Origin: CAZART01 sp964487555
GTDB lineage: Bacteria > Bacteroidota > Rhodothermia > Rhodothermales > VXPQ01
Assembly: GCA_964487555.1 (NCBI GenBank)
Contig: CAZART010000035.1
Span: 1-42,490, forward strand
Direction of reading: 5' to 3'
DNA length: 42,490 nt
Shown here: one piece after another, positions 26,201 to 33,434 of the stretch
Position numbering within the stretch: the stretch's first letter is position 1
Layout: each line of letters starts with the position of its first letter
The notes under the pieces: model-generated
What the model saw: only the letters and a program-made list of their open reading frames with translations
Told to the model about the DNA's origin: nothing
Database searches by the model: none
Made by a program: the position numbers and the translations under genes

Positions 26201-27706
26201 GACGTGGCATGGCGCGGCATCGACTATAACTTTGGTCGCAACATTTCGCCCAACGGCATCATCGAGTACAAGAGTGGTCAATTCGACGGTGCCTTGCAGG
26301 GCAAGCTGCTGATTGTCCGGTACAGCGGAGGTGACGACATCATCGTCCTCTCACCGGACGCCACCACGGGCGCGATCAGCTCAAACGGCGATATGATCGG
26401 AATTTCAGGGTTCACGCAATTCTCCGATCCACTGGACCTCATCGAACACCCGAACACCGGGAATATCTATGTCGCCGAATACGGCGGAAACGGCAAAATC
26501 ACGCTCCTGCAGCCGGCGATGCCTGAAATCAATGAGCCGCCTACAGCGTCTTTCGTAGCGACTCCCAACAGCGGCGACGTTCCGCTAGATGTGACGTTTG
26601 ATCCGTCGAGCTCATCCGATAGTGACGGCACCATCTCGATGTATGAGTGGGACTTCAATGGCGACGCCATCATCGATACCCTGACGACCTCCGCTTCGAC
26701 CGTCACGCATACGTTCGCGTCGGCCGGCACCTTCACCGCATCGCTCAAGGTCACCGATAACGACGGGGACGTTCATTCGACGGCGCAGTCGATTACCGTT
26801 AACGAAAGCACGTCCACCCTGTCCTTTGAGGAAGCCGGCGGCTTGCTCGTAGCTGAGGTGGAAAACTTTGACGTTAACATCGCTCGCGGCGGCAAGGCCT
26901 GGACGCTTAAGAACACCAGCGGCAATGTGGGCGCAAATATGCGCCCCGAGCCGGTCACGGGCGTCAATCTGTCCACAGGCTATGCGACAACCAGCCCCGA
27001 GCTGCAGTATCGCGTACGCTTCAACACGACAGGCACCTACTTTGTCTGGGTGCGCGCGTGGGGTCCTGACGGAAGCAGCGATTCCTGGCATATCGGATTG
27101 GACAGCCAGACATTCGCAACGGCGGAGGGTATGACCACTCCCAAAAGAAAGCTGACCCCTCTCTGGACTTGGTCGAATGTGTTGTTCGGCACGACGATCC
27201 GCGCTTCCATCGAGGTACCTGCCGCAGGTGAGCATATCCTCAACCTGTGGATGCGCGAGGACGGGGTCTATGTAGACCGGGTCGTACTTACTACCGACCC
27301 TGCGTTTACACCGAGCGGTGACGGACCACCCGAGAGCCCGCGAACGGCTCCTGCATCGACGGTAGAAAGTTCGCCAATTGCGGAGACGCCGGCGCCGGCT
27401 CTCGATGCCTCCGCGTCGGACCTCTCGGCGGAAGACGTTCCACACGCGTTCGCACTCGAGCGCAACTATCCGAATCCGTTTAATCCCGTGACGACAATCA
27501 GGTACGCGCTGCCCGAAGATGTCCACGTGACGCTCGAAGTATTCGACGTCACGGGCCGACGAGTGGCCGTACTCGTCGACGCCGTACAGCCGGCCTCGAT
27601 CCAAAGCGTCCAATTTGATGCCCGAAACTTACCCAGCGGCACCTACTTCTATCGGATTCGCGCCGGCTCCTTCGCGCACGTAGCGACCATGATCCTGCTG
27701 AAATAG
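20285..27706 (+). CDS. Giant T9SS-secreted multidomain carbohydrate-binding protein (malectin, 5 PKD, 3 GH115-C-like, kelch, Big_5, sugar-dehydrogenase-like)
   Basis: A 2473-residue secreted protein. Order of parts, in residues: signal peptide 1-26 (ending TTTWAQ); ASH/choice-of-anchor-D-like Ig domain about 45-165; a twice-repeated 40-residue motif (VVQLMEVFGY / TVRQLAAFHGY) about 170-250; malectin-like domain about 350-505 (VRINAGGPA); PKD 1 about 509-594; EAEN domain 1 about 600-770 (VVFEAENF, SDSWHVG-type core, INLWMREDG); PKD 2 about 777-869; kelch propeller about 874-1170; PKD 3 about 1177-1262; EAEN domain 2 about 1267-1432; PKD 4 about 1441-1526; Big_5 about 1532-1642; glucose/sorbosone-dehydrogenase-like propeller about 1647-2075; PKD 5 about 2082-2172; domain 3 (VEN) about 2181-2350; type A T9SS tail 2391-2473 (NYPNPFNPVTTI, final MILLK). 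The EAEN modules resemble the GH115 C-terminal carbohydrate-binding domain. The ATG at 20285 is chosen because it starts the signal peptide. Heading a sulfotransferase/glycosyltransferase operon suggests it binds the glycan made there. Enzymatic activity of the propeller is unproven. Confidence 0.9.
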   Translation: MTLTSIAKSGVLMLATLFCAVTTTWAQTLQLENLDGVPYPDRLSFSRIGSLATPPPNGVHERVTLRLKNTGASPLSISGLTLSNLKFTIENRPALPASIAAGDFLDLQVRFVVETNRRVHSATLTISSNDPFTPTKSVELSGYWQPQSENNKEPTVVQLMEVFGYTTEIIGPEQVLNQNGRIAATGEEVISAYWKKADGSKPVTVRQLAAFHGYPSVNRIFWHYKGSTSTTAIVAHEAEDAQSILPRRTNSTLPAQGTFNPSSSTAGGIFGLKIQNEWSDPTFNDKSLDDCSDGPNTCGHHIRIWPARDRAGVLMPNTFIVTMDNAGINYDYNDNVYLVSNIAPESPVAGLEDVRINAGGPAVTTGGQNYIANVYASGGASFTPSCDLGDIQGTTDDVLYRTEYSEATIFSYAIPAQAGSYTVRLHFAEIWWGSCSGAAGGPGKRVFDVSMEGALILDDLDIYAEVGAVTALVKTFQADMTDGILNLDFTASVNYPMISAVEVLSTTNQAPVASFTASPNTGEAPLSVNFDASASNDPDGSIMAYAWVLESGVTATGVTISHTFNSAGTYDVLLTVTDNSGVSTTATQTITVGEPGAFNPFAESGGQVVFEAENFHDHVPRSGKTWNVKTDPGAVGTSMRPEPATGTNIDTGYSTTSPELQYRVQFTTPGTYHVWMRAFAADGTADSWHVGLDGQEIVTADRIVLASPFGEWRWTKTSMGTTKPATIGVTTAGEHVINLWMREDGAYVDRLLLTTDAAFIPAGNGPVESPRTASGSNLLPTADFTATPTSGQAPLTVNFDAGASSDPDGSIDGYSWDFDGDSVIDATFTDTPLASFTYDTQGTFTPSLRVVDDAGGIGTTSRTITVAASLDNFTVVSWSTVAPAPEKRSEGFGGFASDGKLYLFGGYNGDPNFTPTRRVDAYDPITNSWTSRAALPTGLSHAGVAVDGDNIYFAGGYPEKAGGGQTFATDAVWKYNTTTNTYSALPSLPSARGGGALAIAGTTLHFFGGADAGRNDAATHWTLSLSGGTSWGVAPSMPAPRNHLGGAGLNGRVYAVGGQAEQDASAVLSNQVYVFDPVTGVWTTVAPMPVATSHINASTFAMGRRLIVAGGDIAHTQSTNAVYAYDPSTNAWVALTSLPGGRIAGVADDFNGNLYFTTGSQRATTYRGVPQVESTNVEPTAQITALPTSGSYPLTVDFDGAGSTDGDGFIVSYDWDFGDGGSGATGITAGHTYTEAGNFVVTLVVADDDGGVGSTTVTITVTEPAQPFAESGGEVVMEAENHHTALGRGGKSWVLKSFAGSVGSSMRPEPVTTTNIDVDYAATSPEMQFRVYVTTPGTYHVWGRAYGSDGNSDSWHVGTGLQQTADRMALGKPFGQWRWTKNTMDSTPATLQIDTPGEHLISVWMREDGLYLDRILLTTNASFTPSGDGPPESARYTDVPNTKPTAAFTMTPTSGTAPLDVEFDAGASFDSDGTITSYRWDFGDGNTGSGALTSHSYSSEGSFTVMLVVTDNGSYTDTTEQSVVVDPSTFASPSVTGTSPVGGAVDVSRDTFIAADVDLPNVGMGIDASTLTNSTVRLYPAGSPGSPVPANVNTSGGGDAIVLQPTVRLAANTPYTFEVTSGLKDLSGTSFIPFAMSFWTGSLPSGTLDTDIAFSKVALADAVGKFTTLVIGPEGKLYATQNDGIIKRWTIQPDGTLSNMEVLNALQLAEGGNRLLIGLAFSPNATADSLVAWVSHTTFGFSGMADWGGKITRLSGSELHLVQDFVVNLPRSIRDHVTNGVVFGPDGALYVNQGSNTAMGDADNAWGNRPERMLTAAVLRVDVNALAASGTLPLNVQTADEGSYTPYASNAPVKVFASGVRNAYDLVWHSNGFLYLPTNGSAAGGKAPASVSGTIRPDGTAYSGPAIPAIDSVETQNDFLFRVAPPDVSGSYGYHYFGHPNPTRGEYVLNGGNPTSGADVAEVFRYPTGITPDVAWRGIDYNFGRNISPNGIIEYKSGQFDGALQGKLLIVRYSGGDDIIVLSPDATTGAISSNGDMIGISGFTQFSDPLDLIEHPNTGNIYVAEYGGNGKITLLQPAMPEINEPPTASFVATPNSGDVPLDVTFDPSSSSDSDGTISMYEWDFNGDAIIDTLTTSASTVTHTFASAGTFTASLKVTDNDGDVHSTAQSITVNESTSTLSFEEAGGLLVAEVENFDVNIARGGKAWTLKNTSGNVGANMRPEPVTGVNLSTGYATTSPELQYRVRFNTTGTYFVWVRAWGPDGSSDSWHIGLDSQTFATAEGMTTPKRKLTPLWTWSNVLFGTTIRASIEVPAAGEHILNLWMREDGVYVDRVVLTTDPAFTPSGDGPPESPRTAPASTVESSPIAETPAPALDASASDLSAEDVPHAFALERNYPNPFNPVTTIRYALPEDVHVTLEVFDVTGRRVAVLVDAVQPASIQSVQFDARNLPSGTYFYRIRAGSFAHVATMILLK

Positions 27707-27712
27707 GCCGAA

Positions 27713-29578
27713 ATGTCCACGGCGTCGTTTCGCCGCCGCTGCAATGCGGCGCCTCCGGCCTCGACCGCAGCGCGTGGCCGGTGCGGACCATCCGTCTGGA
27801 TTTCGATGGCGGCCGCCTCCCTGCTCTGCACGGCCACGCACGCCCAGACTACGCGATATGCAGCTCCCCGAGGAGAGGAGCGGGGATCGTGCACCGAGGT
27901 GAGCCGGCCCTGCTCCCTCCCGGCCGCCGTTGACGCGGCGCGCTCCGGTGACGTAATCGAGCTGCTGGAGGGCACGTACACGATCAGCGCTCCTATCAAC
28001 CCGCCGTCCGGACGCGTCGTCGGCCCAGACACTCTCCGTACGGTTGTTCGTGCGCAGCCGGGCGCCTTAGTGGTGGTCAACGGTCTGAACATCGATCTCG
28101 TCGGTAGCTGGAGTCGCGTACCCGGCGCTTCATACGTCTACCGAATCGACTGGCAACCCTCCTGGACGGTAGCCGTCCCGAAGCCTGATCGGATCAAGAA
28201 GGGCGAAACAGCGGCCTACAGAGAGCTTGTCGTCGTTGAACACGATCCAGAGCCCTATACCTTCTCGCGAGAAACGGACCCTCGGAGTCTCGAGGAGGGT
28301 GAGATCTTCGTAGAAGACGACGATGCCCTGCACCGTTCTCCGACCGCGTTGTATATCCGGCTTCGCGGCGACGGCGATCCAAACGACGTCCAGATGCGGA
28401 TGTCTTCCCTCTGGGGGCTGGTAAATACAGACAACTCGAACGGGTTCTGCCCTGCGAGCTTCATCCACGTCGCTGGAATTACGTTTCGCTACGCGGCCTC
28501 ATATCTGAATGCCGGCCTGGTCTGCACCGCCCCCGGGAAGGGGGGCGGCAGTATCGTGGTGAACACCGTAGTCGAGTGGGGGAACGGTTTCGGAATCATG
28601 ATTACCGGCGACGATAACGTGATCCGCCGAAATATCGTGCGGAACAACGGCCGCGGAGATTTACGCACGTATCGAACGAACAGATCGCTCATCGAACGGA
28701 ACGTAACCGGCGGCGGCAATTGGAAAGGCTACTTCATTCGGCATGATGCCGGCAACAAGATACTTCGTTCATCCGGCAATACGTTCAGATACAATACGTT
28801 CGGACCGTCCCGGTATGAAGTCGACGGGCTGTGGCTCGACGAAGATTCGCGGCATAATCGCATCTACGGCAATCGCGTCGATTCCGTGCTGCGGGCCGGC
28901 ATCTTCCTTGAAAATGGATCCGATTCGAACTACGTCTTCGCCAATGTAATTACACGTGTCCGCCCACAGCGCGGGTCCTTCGAGGGCTTCGGCATCCTCG
29001 TCCGCGATTCCGCAGGCAACCTCATCGCCTACAACACTCTTTGGGGCAACGGAGGCTGTATTCGGTATCACCGTGCGAAAGAGAATCGCCACCCGGTCCG
29101 GGGAAATCTCCACGTCAATAACGCCTGCCTTGCGGGGGGCGAGCGAACCGGTCCCCAGGTAGACTGGGAGGATGCCGTCCCGGGCCCATCGGATCGATCG
29201 CTGGCATCGAATCGATCGGATGGAAATATCTACTGGCCCTCGCCTGACGGCATCTACTTCCGCTTCCGGGAGTCCGGCCGACAGAGCGCGTTTCCGGCGA
29301 CGTCAAAGCATCTCCTTGCCTGGAGCTCGGAGCGAGGATTTGATCGGGAAAGCCGTTTAATTGACACGTCCAGGCCTCACGTTTTATCACTTGCCGATCC
29401 CGCAGAGGGCTGGCGGCTTCCGGTAGACTCTCAACTTATCGGAAAGGCCATCGCCATACCGGACACGAGCTGGTGGGACGTCACCATTCCTCTCGTCGAT
29501 ATGCTCGGACAGCCTCGACCGAGCAGCGGCGGCGATCTCGGGGCCCATCAGCGGACGGCGGCCGGCGATCGTCGTTAG
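27713..29578 (+). CDS. Secreted right-handed parallel beta-helix protein
   Basis: A 621-residue protein. A long basic N terminus leads into a signal peptide (WISMAAASLLCTATHAQ, about 29-45). A DUF1565/pectate-lyase-like start follows (SLPAAVDAARSGDVIELLEGTYT), then beta-helix coils around residues 240-460 with PbH1-type repeats (VIRRNIVRNNGRG; NRIYGNRVDSVLRAGIFLENG). Such folds occur in polysaccharide lyases, epimerases and adhesins. No catalytic set can be named from sequence alone. It starts 6 bp after the giant gene's stop, so both are probably one transcript. It lacks the T9SS tail that its relative at 35345-39259 has, so it may stay periplasmic or use another route. The two share the helix core and a segment with YIRLRGDGDPND / YMRLSGDDAPDG, indicating paralogy. 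Confidence 0.8.
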   Translation: MSTASFRRRCNAAPPASTAARGRCGPSVWISMAAASLLCTATHAQTTRYAAPRGEERGSCTEVSRPCSLPAAVDAARSGDVIELLEGTYTISAPINPPSGRVVGPDTLRTVVRAQPGALVVVNGLNIDLVGSWSRVPGASYVYRIDWQPSWTVAVPKPDRIKKGETAAYRELVVVEHDPEPYTFSRETDPRSLEEGEIFVEDDDALHRSPTALYIRLRGDGDPNDVQMRMSSLWGLVNTDNSNGFCPASFIHVAGITFRYAASYLNAGLVCTAPGKGGGSIVVNTVVEWGNGFGIMITGDDNVIRRNIVRNNGRGDLRTYRTNRSLIERNVTGGGNWKGYFIRHDAGNKILRSSGNTFRYNTFGPSRYEVDGLWLDEDSRHNRIYGNRVDSVLRAGIFLENGSDSNYVFANVITRVRPQRGSFEGFGILVRDSAGNLIAYNTLWGNGGCIRYHRAKENRHPVRGNLHVNNACLAGGERTGPQVDWEDAVPGPSDRSLASNRSDGNIYWPSPDGIYFRFRESGRQSAFPATSKHLLAWSSERGFDRESRLIDTSRPHVLSLADPAEGWRLPVDSQLIGKAIAIPDTSWWDVTIPLVDMLGQPRPSSGGDLGAHQRTAAGDRR

Positions 29579-29703
29579 CGGCTGCAAGAGTTTTTCCGCC
29601 AGGCGCCGCTCCTGTAATGATCATCTAGATACACAGGCGCAGCCGACACGGCGCGCTCGAGTTCAGTATGATAAATGGATGCCGCATCGCGGCGCGGCGC
29701 GTT

Positions 29704-30486
29704 ATGATCGTAAGTCCACGGCACAAATACGTGTTCATCGAGAACCATCGGACGGCCAGTACGGCCGTCGCCAAAGAGCTTGTCGACCTGTACGACGGCG
29801 AATCGGTTCTTTTCAAGCATGCCGTCTATGATCTCTTCGTGGAATGGGCCGGCGCCGATGCGGACCAATATTTCGTCTTCGCGGGAGTCCGCAATCCCAT
29901 GGATGAGGTCGTCTCGAAATTTTTCAAGTTGAAGAGCGATCACAAAGGGAATTTTTCGAATCCCGCGGCCCTGCGGAAAAATGGCGGATGGCTTCCCGAT
30001 CAGGTCGTCCGGGAGTTCGAGTTCGTTCAGAGGCCGGGCGTCGATTTCGCCGCCTACTTTCGGGCGTTCTACACGCATCCGTATGTAAGCCCCTACGTGC
30101 TGGTTCGAAATGAGCTCGACTTAACGATTCGTTTTGAATACATCCAGGAGGATTTCTCCGCGCTCCTCCGATTGATCGGCGTGCCGCAAGTACGGCCGCT
30201 TCCCGTGGTAAACAGGACGCGAAAGGCCGATCGGGACTTCGCCTCCTTCTATACGCCGGACATTCGTCGACAGGCGATCCGCGTCTTCGGCCCTGCAATG
30301 AGCGTATCCGGCTATATATTCCCCCCCGAATGGAAGGCCTCGGACATACCGGTCGCACATCGGGCGGCGTTTTATGCTATGTATTTCGCGAAGAAGACGT
30401 ACTGGAAGCGAGCCGCACTGGCCCGAAAACGCACCCATACGAACACGTACGAGACGGTCACGGCAGGTGCAGGCTCTCTCTCCTGA
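29704..30486 (+). CDS. Sulfotransferase family protein
   Basis: A 260-residue protein from the ATG at 29704 (MIVSPRHKYVFIENH); an in-frame ATG at 29668 would add 12 residues. The N-terminal FIENHRTASTAVAKEL is a variant of the PAPS 5'-phosphosulfate loop, with HRTAST where its relatives have HIPKTAGT. FVFAGVRNPMDEVVSKFFKL matches the 3'-phosphate site. The middle and C-terminal parts (DFAAYFRAFYTHPYV; LIRFEYIQEDF-like) are typical of bacterial Sulfotransfer_2-like proteins. The C terminus is very basic. It lies 125 bp after the beta-helix gene and its end overlaps the next sulfotransferase, so two different sulfotransferases are probably made together. The acceptor is unknown. Confidence 0.82.
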   Translation: MIVSPRHKYVFIENHRTASTAVAKELVDLYDGESVLFKHAVYDLFVEWAGADADQYFVFAGVRNPMDEVVSKFFKLKSDHKGNFSNPAALRKNGGWLPDQVVREFEFVQRPGVDFAAYFRAFYTHPYVSPYVLVRNELDLTIRFEYIQEDFSALLRLIGVPQVRPLPVVNRTRKADRDFASFYTPDIRRQAIRVFGPAMSVSGYIFPPEWKASDIPVAHRAAFYAMYFAKKTYWKRAALARKRTHTNTYETVTAGAGSLS

Positions 30487-31297
30487 AAATCGCCGCGGCG
30501 TTTCGCGGCCGAGGGCGGGCGCGCGGCCTACATCGGTCCGGGATGCGGCCTACCTCGCGTATCACCTTAGCCTGTGCGCCTGGGTGAGGCTGGTACGCCC
30601 CTCCCTTCCTCCAGGCCGCTTTATTCTCTTTGGGCGTGGTCGCTCCGGAAGTACGGCGCTCGTGAATCTCTTGCAGCAGCTTAAGAACGTACACTGTGAC
30701 GGCGAGATTCTGAGTCATCGCATTCCCTTTCCCCGCGTGCACGTCGATGCCCTGTGCGCGCGCTCGACGACGCAGGTCTACGGATGCAAGATCCTGAGCT
30801 TCCAGCTCTGTGATCTTCAGCCTATTCCATCCGGTCACGATTTCCTCTCGCGCCTTTTTGACGACGGATACAGAATCATCTATCTGAAGCGGGACGACGT
30901 TCTTCGTCACGCCGTATCGAACATCGCTGCACGACGCTTTGCGTTCCATCAGAAAAAGGCCGACTCGGCACGCAGGCCGAATTCGATCCATATCGACCCA
31001 CAGGAACTGCTGCTTTGGATGGAAGGAAGCCTGTCTCTCGACGACTACGAGCGCCGTGTGCTCCGCAACATCCCCCATCTCCAACTCACCTATGAGCGTG
31101 ATCTCGAGCACGAATCCGATCACCAGAGAACGGTAGATCGCATCTGTGATTTCGTCGGCATCACGACCGGCGAGGTGAGGTGTGAATATCGAAAATCCAC
31201 CCCGGCCTCGCTGACGGAGTACATCGCGAATTACGAGGAGTTGGCGGAGACGCTCGAGGCTTCGCCGTATGCGGGATTTCTCCCACACACGGTCTGA
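30467..31297 (+). CDS. Sulfotransferase (Stf0/Sulfotransfer_3-like)
   Basis: A protein of about 276 residues from the GTG at 30467; the frame is open to an ATG at 30374, but that start would overlap the previous gene by 113 bp and add a low-complexity basic stretch. FILFGRGRSGSTALVNLLQQ is the PAPS 5'-loop in the FGRGRSGST form seen in Stf0-like enzymes. YRIIYLKRDDVLRHAVSNIA is the matching 3'-phosphate motif with the RxD-x4-AVS pattern. The C-terminal part (LQLTYERDLEHE) is also family-like. It differs in subtype from the neighbouring sulfotransferase, so the two probably modify different positions or sugars. The 20-bp overlap with the previous gene suggests coupled translation. Confidence 0.85.
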   Translation: MQALSPENRRGVSRPRAGARPTSVRDAAYLAYHLSLCAWVRLVRPSLPPGRFILFGRGRSGSTALVNLLQQLKNVHCDGEILSHRIPFPRVHVDALCARSTTQVYGCKILSFQLCDLQPIPSGHDFLSRLFDDGYRIIYLKRDDVLRHAVSNIAARRFAFHQKKADSARRPNSIHIDPQELLLWMEGSLSLDDYERRVLRNIPHLQLTYERDLEHESDHQRTVDRICDFVGITTGEVRCEYRKSTPASLTEYIANYEELAETLEASPYAGFLPHTV

Positions 31298-31346
31298 TCG
31301 CCGCGACGCCGCCCGCGCTCTCTCGCACATCGTTCATTACCGAAGA

Positions 31347-32228
31347 ATGATCTACGTAGTCACTCCCGTGCACAATCGGCGGGAGATCACACGCAATTTT
31401 CTAGAGTGCCTCCGGCGACAGACGTACCGGCCGTTCGAAGTCGTAATCGTCGACGACGGCTCGACCGACGGCACCGACTTGCTCGTTCGCGATGACTTTC
31501 CGGAGGTGCGGTTGCTTCGCGGTGACGGTACGTTGTGGTGGTCGGGAAGCATGAATGTGGGGTTGGAATACGTACTGGGCCGGGCCGGCGGCGACGACCA
31601 CGTCTTGATCATAAACGACGATCTCGAGGTCGACCCGCAATACCTCGACCGTCTCGCGTCCTTCGCCGCTCATCATCCCGACGCGTTGATCGGTTCTGTC
31701 GTGGTGGACATTGAAAACCCGGATACGATCTGGGACGGAGGTCGCCGGATGAACTGGATTACCGCAAAGCATCGCGTCATGCATCAGGGAAACGCGCTCT
31801 CCACATTCCCCTCCTCGACGTTCTTCGCGGTAGACCAGTTGACCGGCCGGGGTATGCTGGTGCCGGTGCGAGTCTTTCGCGACGTCGGCCTTTACGACGC
31901 CGAACATTTCAGGCATCGCGGAGACACGGAATTTCCCGTCCGTGCGAACCGGGCCGGGTATGAGCTTCTCGTCTACTACGGCGCGTGCGTGAGAAGCCAC
32001 GTGGATCTTACGCACGTCTCGGAGCGATCAGCGCGGTATCGACTCGCCGACTTCCGGCGCTACTTCTTCGACTTCCGGTCATCGGGGTGGATCAAATTCC
32101 GGTTCTATTTCGCCCTCAAGACCGCGACCTCCCCTCTCCAATTCATTGCCTTCTTGACGTGTGACCTCGTCCGAGTAAGCGTTCATTTTTTCCGAGGATG
32201 CATGGTCCCCTCTAGAGTCCGATCGTGA
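31347..32228 (+). CDS. Glycosyltransferase family 2 (rhamnosyl-/galactofuranosyl-transferase-like group)
   Basis: A 293-residue GT-A enzyme. The N terminus MIYVVTPVHNRREITRNFLE is directly followed by VVIVDDGSTDGTDLLV. Then come the segments GDGTLWWSGSMNVGLEYVL and IINDDLEVDPQYLDRL, the latter with the DXD-type metal site. The WWSGSMNxG element is typical of GT2 proteins resembling rhamnosyltransferases, so a 6-deoxyhexose or similar donor is possible, but this is weak evidence. The frame opens at 31269 within the previous gene; the ATG at 31347 fits the fold exactly. The C-terminal 70 residues contain basic and hydrophobic stretches that could attach to the inner membrane. It lies 49 bp after the Stf0-like sulfotransferase. 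Confidence 0.9.
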   Translation: MIYVVTPVHNRREITRNFLECLRRQTYRPFEVVIVDDGSTDGTDLLVRDDFPEVRLLRGDGTLWWSGSMNVGLEYVLGRAGGDDHVLIINDDLEVDPQYLDRLASFAAHHPDALIGSVVVDIENPDTIWDGGRRMNWITAKHRVMHQGNALSTFPSSTFFAVDQLTGRGMLVPVRVFRDVGLYDAEHFRHRGDTEFPVRANRAGYELLVYYGACVRSHVDLTHVSERSARYRLADFRRYFFDFRSSGWIKFRFYFALKTATSPLQFIAFLTCDLVRVSVHFFRGCMVPSRVRS

Positions 32229-32283
32229 TGCCTCTTCAACTTCGTCGACTAGACGGTGCACGTAGCCGATATCCAGGATACGC

Positions 32284-33324
32284 ATGAATGCCTCTCGCTT
32301 GAGTCAGGATACCGTACCGCCGCGGGTGCGAAAAACGGTGCTTTACGTCGTGTGGAAGGCCTATCAACGACGGGCGGAAGTGCTGAGTCCGCTCCTTGAT
32401 GCTGAGCTGATATGCCTTCCGCACCTCGCGAGAGCGCGATTCGCACGTCCGTTCGATTACGCGTCCAAGTTCGTGAAGACCTTTCGGCACCTCAACGAGC
32501 GACGCCCGGGGTGCGTGTTCGTTCAGGCACCTCCGCACTTCGCCGCACTTCCCTGCCTTCTAGCGGACGTACCGTACGTCATCGATGCGCACAACGCCCT
32601 GTTTCAATCGTATTGGGGCCGTCTTCCACTTACGCGCCTGGTCATGGAGCGGGCAGATGCCGTCGTCGTCCACAACACGGAGATTCTGAACATTGCCCGC
32701 TCGCAGTACCCGTCGGTGCGGTTCTACGTCGTTTCGGATCCCATCGTCGAGATTCGCTCTTCGGACACGGTCGGTCGAGTGCCCGGACGGGTTCTATTCA
32801 TCTGTTCCTTCGATCGAGACGAACCCGTCGAGGCCATTATCGAGACCATCGAATCACTCCCCGACTACGATTTCATTATCACGGCTGACGTCGAAAAACT
32901 TCCTGGGCACCTGCGGCGCCGGCTGCTGCGGTGCACCCATGTTCGCCTGACCGGCTTCGTCAGCACGGAAGAATACCACGCGCTGCTGTGCTCGAGCGAG
33001 GTGGCGATTTCATTGACGACAAAAGAAGCAACTCAGCAGTGCGGTGCCTGCGAAGCGCTCTCCTCCGACACACCTCTTATCGTGAGCAAGGATCCGCTTT
33101 CCATCGACCAATTCGGAGCGTGGGCCACGCTCGTCGACAACACGGCCGAATCCCTCATACGAGCGATTCGCCACGCACGACCTGAGTCGCTGGACCTGGT
33201 CGAACAGAGGCGACGCTGGAAGGTGTCCGTCGAGCGGAGCATTGACATACTTCGTCAGGACCTTGATCTCGACACGAGGAGAGCCCCTTTCCGCCGCGTC
33301 CCCGCCATGGGCGGCAGGGCCTGA
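32284..33324 (+). CDS. GT-B glycosyltransferase (GT4-like)
   Basis: A 346-residue protein of the GT-B fold. The N-terminal half has the acceptor-domain pattern (GCVFVQAPPHFAALPCLLAD; YVIDAHNALFQSYWG; ADAVVVHNTEILNIA). The C-terminal half has the donor domain (GRVLFICSFDRDEPVEAIIE; VRLTGFVSTEEYHALLCSSE; ALSSDTPLIVSKDP). The E-x7-E motif of GT4 is not clear: the segment TKEATQQCGACEALSSDTP has an E-x8-E spacing. Assignment to GT4 is therefore by overall pattern, and sugar specificity is unknown. It is 55 bp after the GT2 gene and on the same strand, within the right-hand glycan operon. Confidence 0.78.
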   Translation: MNASRLSQDTVPPRVRKTVLYVVWKAYQRRAEVLSPLLDAELICLPHLARARFARPFDYASKFVKTFRHLNERRPGCVFVQAPPHFAALPCLLADVPYVIDAHNALFQSYWGRLPLTRLVMERADAVVVHNTEILNIARSQYPSVRFYVVSDPIVEIRSSDTVGRVPGRVLFICSFDRDEPVEAIIETIESLPDYDFIITADVEKLPGHLRRRLLRCTHVRLTGFVSTEEYHALLCSSEVAISLTTKEATQQCGACEALSSDTPLIVSKDPLSIDQFGAWATLVDNTAESLIRAIRHARPESLDLVEQRRRWKVSVERSIDILRQDLDLDTRRAPFRRVPAMGGRA

Positions 33325-33434
33325 TCGCTCACCCGGCGCTGCGAACCGGAGAATCCGTTCCCGTTTTACGCCGGACGTTCCGCCTGCGACGAGTGTTATC
33401 TGTTCGGTCGTCCAATCGCAGAGCCCATCCAATC

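Noticed and set aside
30458..31330. 290-codon open frame on the minus strand
   Set aside because: Antisense to the Stf0-like sulfotransferase, whose PAPS motifs are intact on the plus strand.
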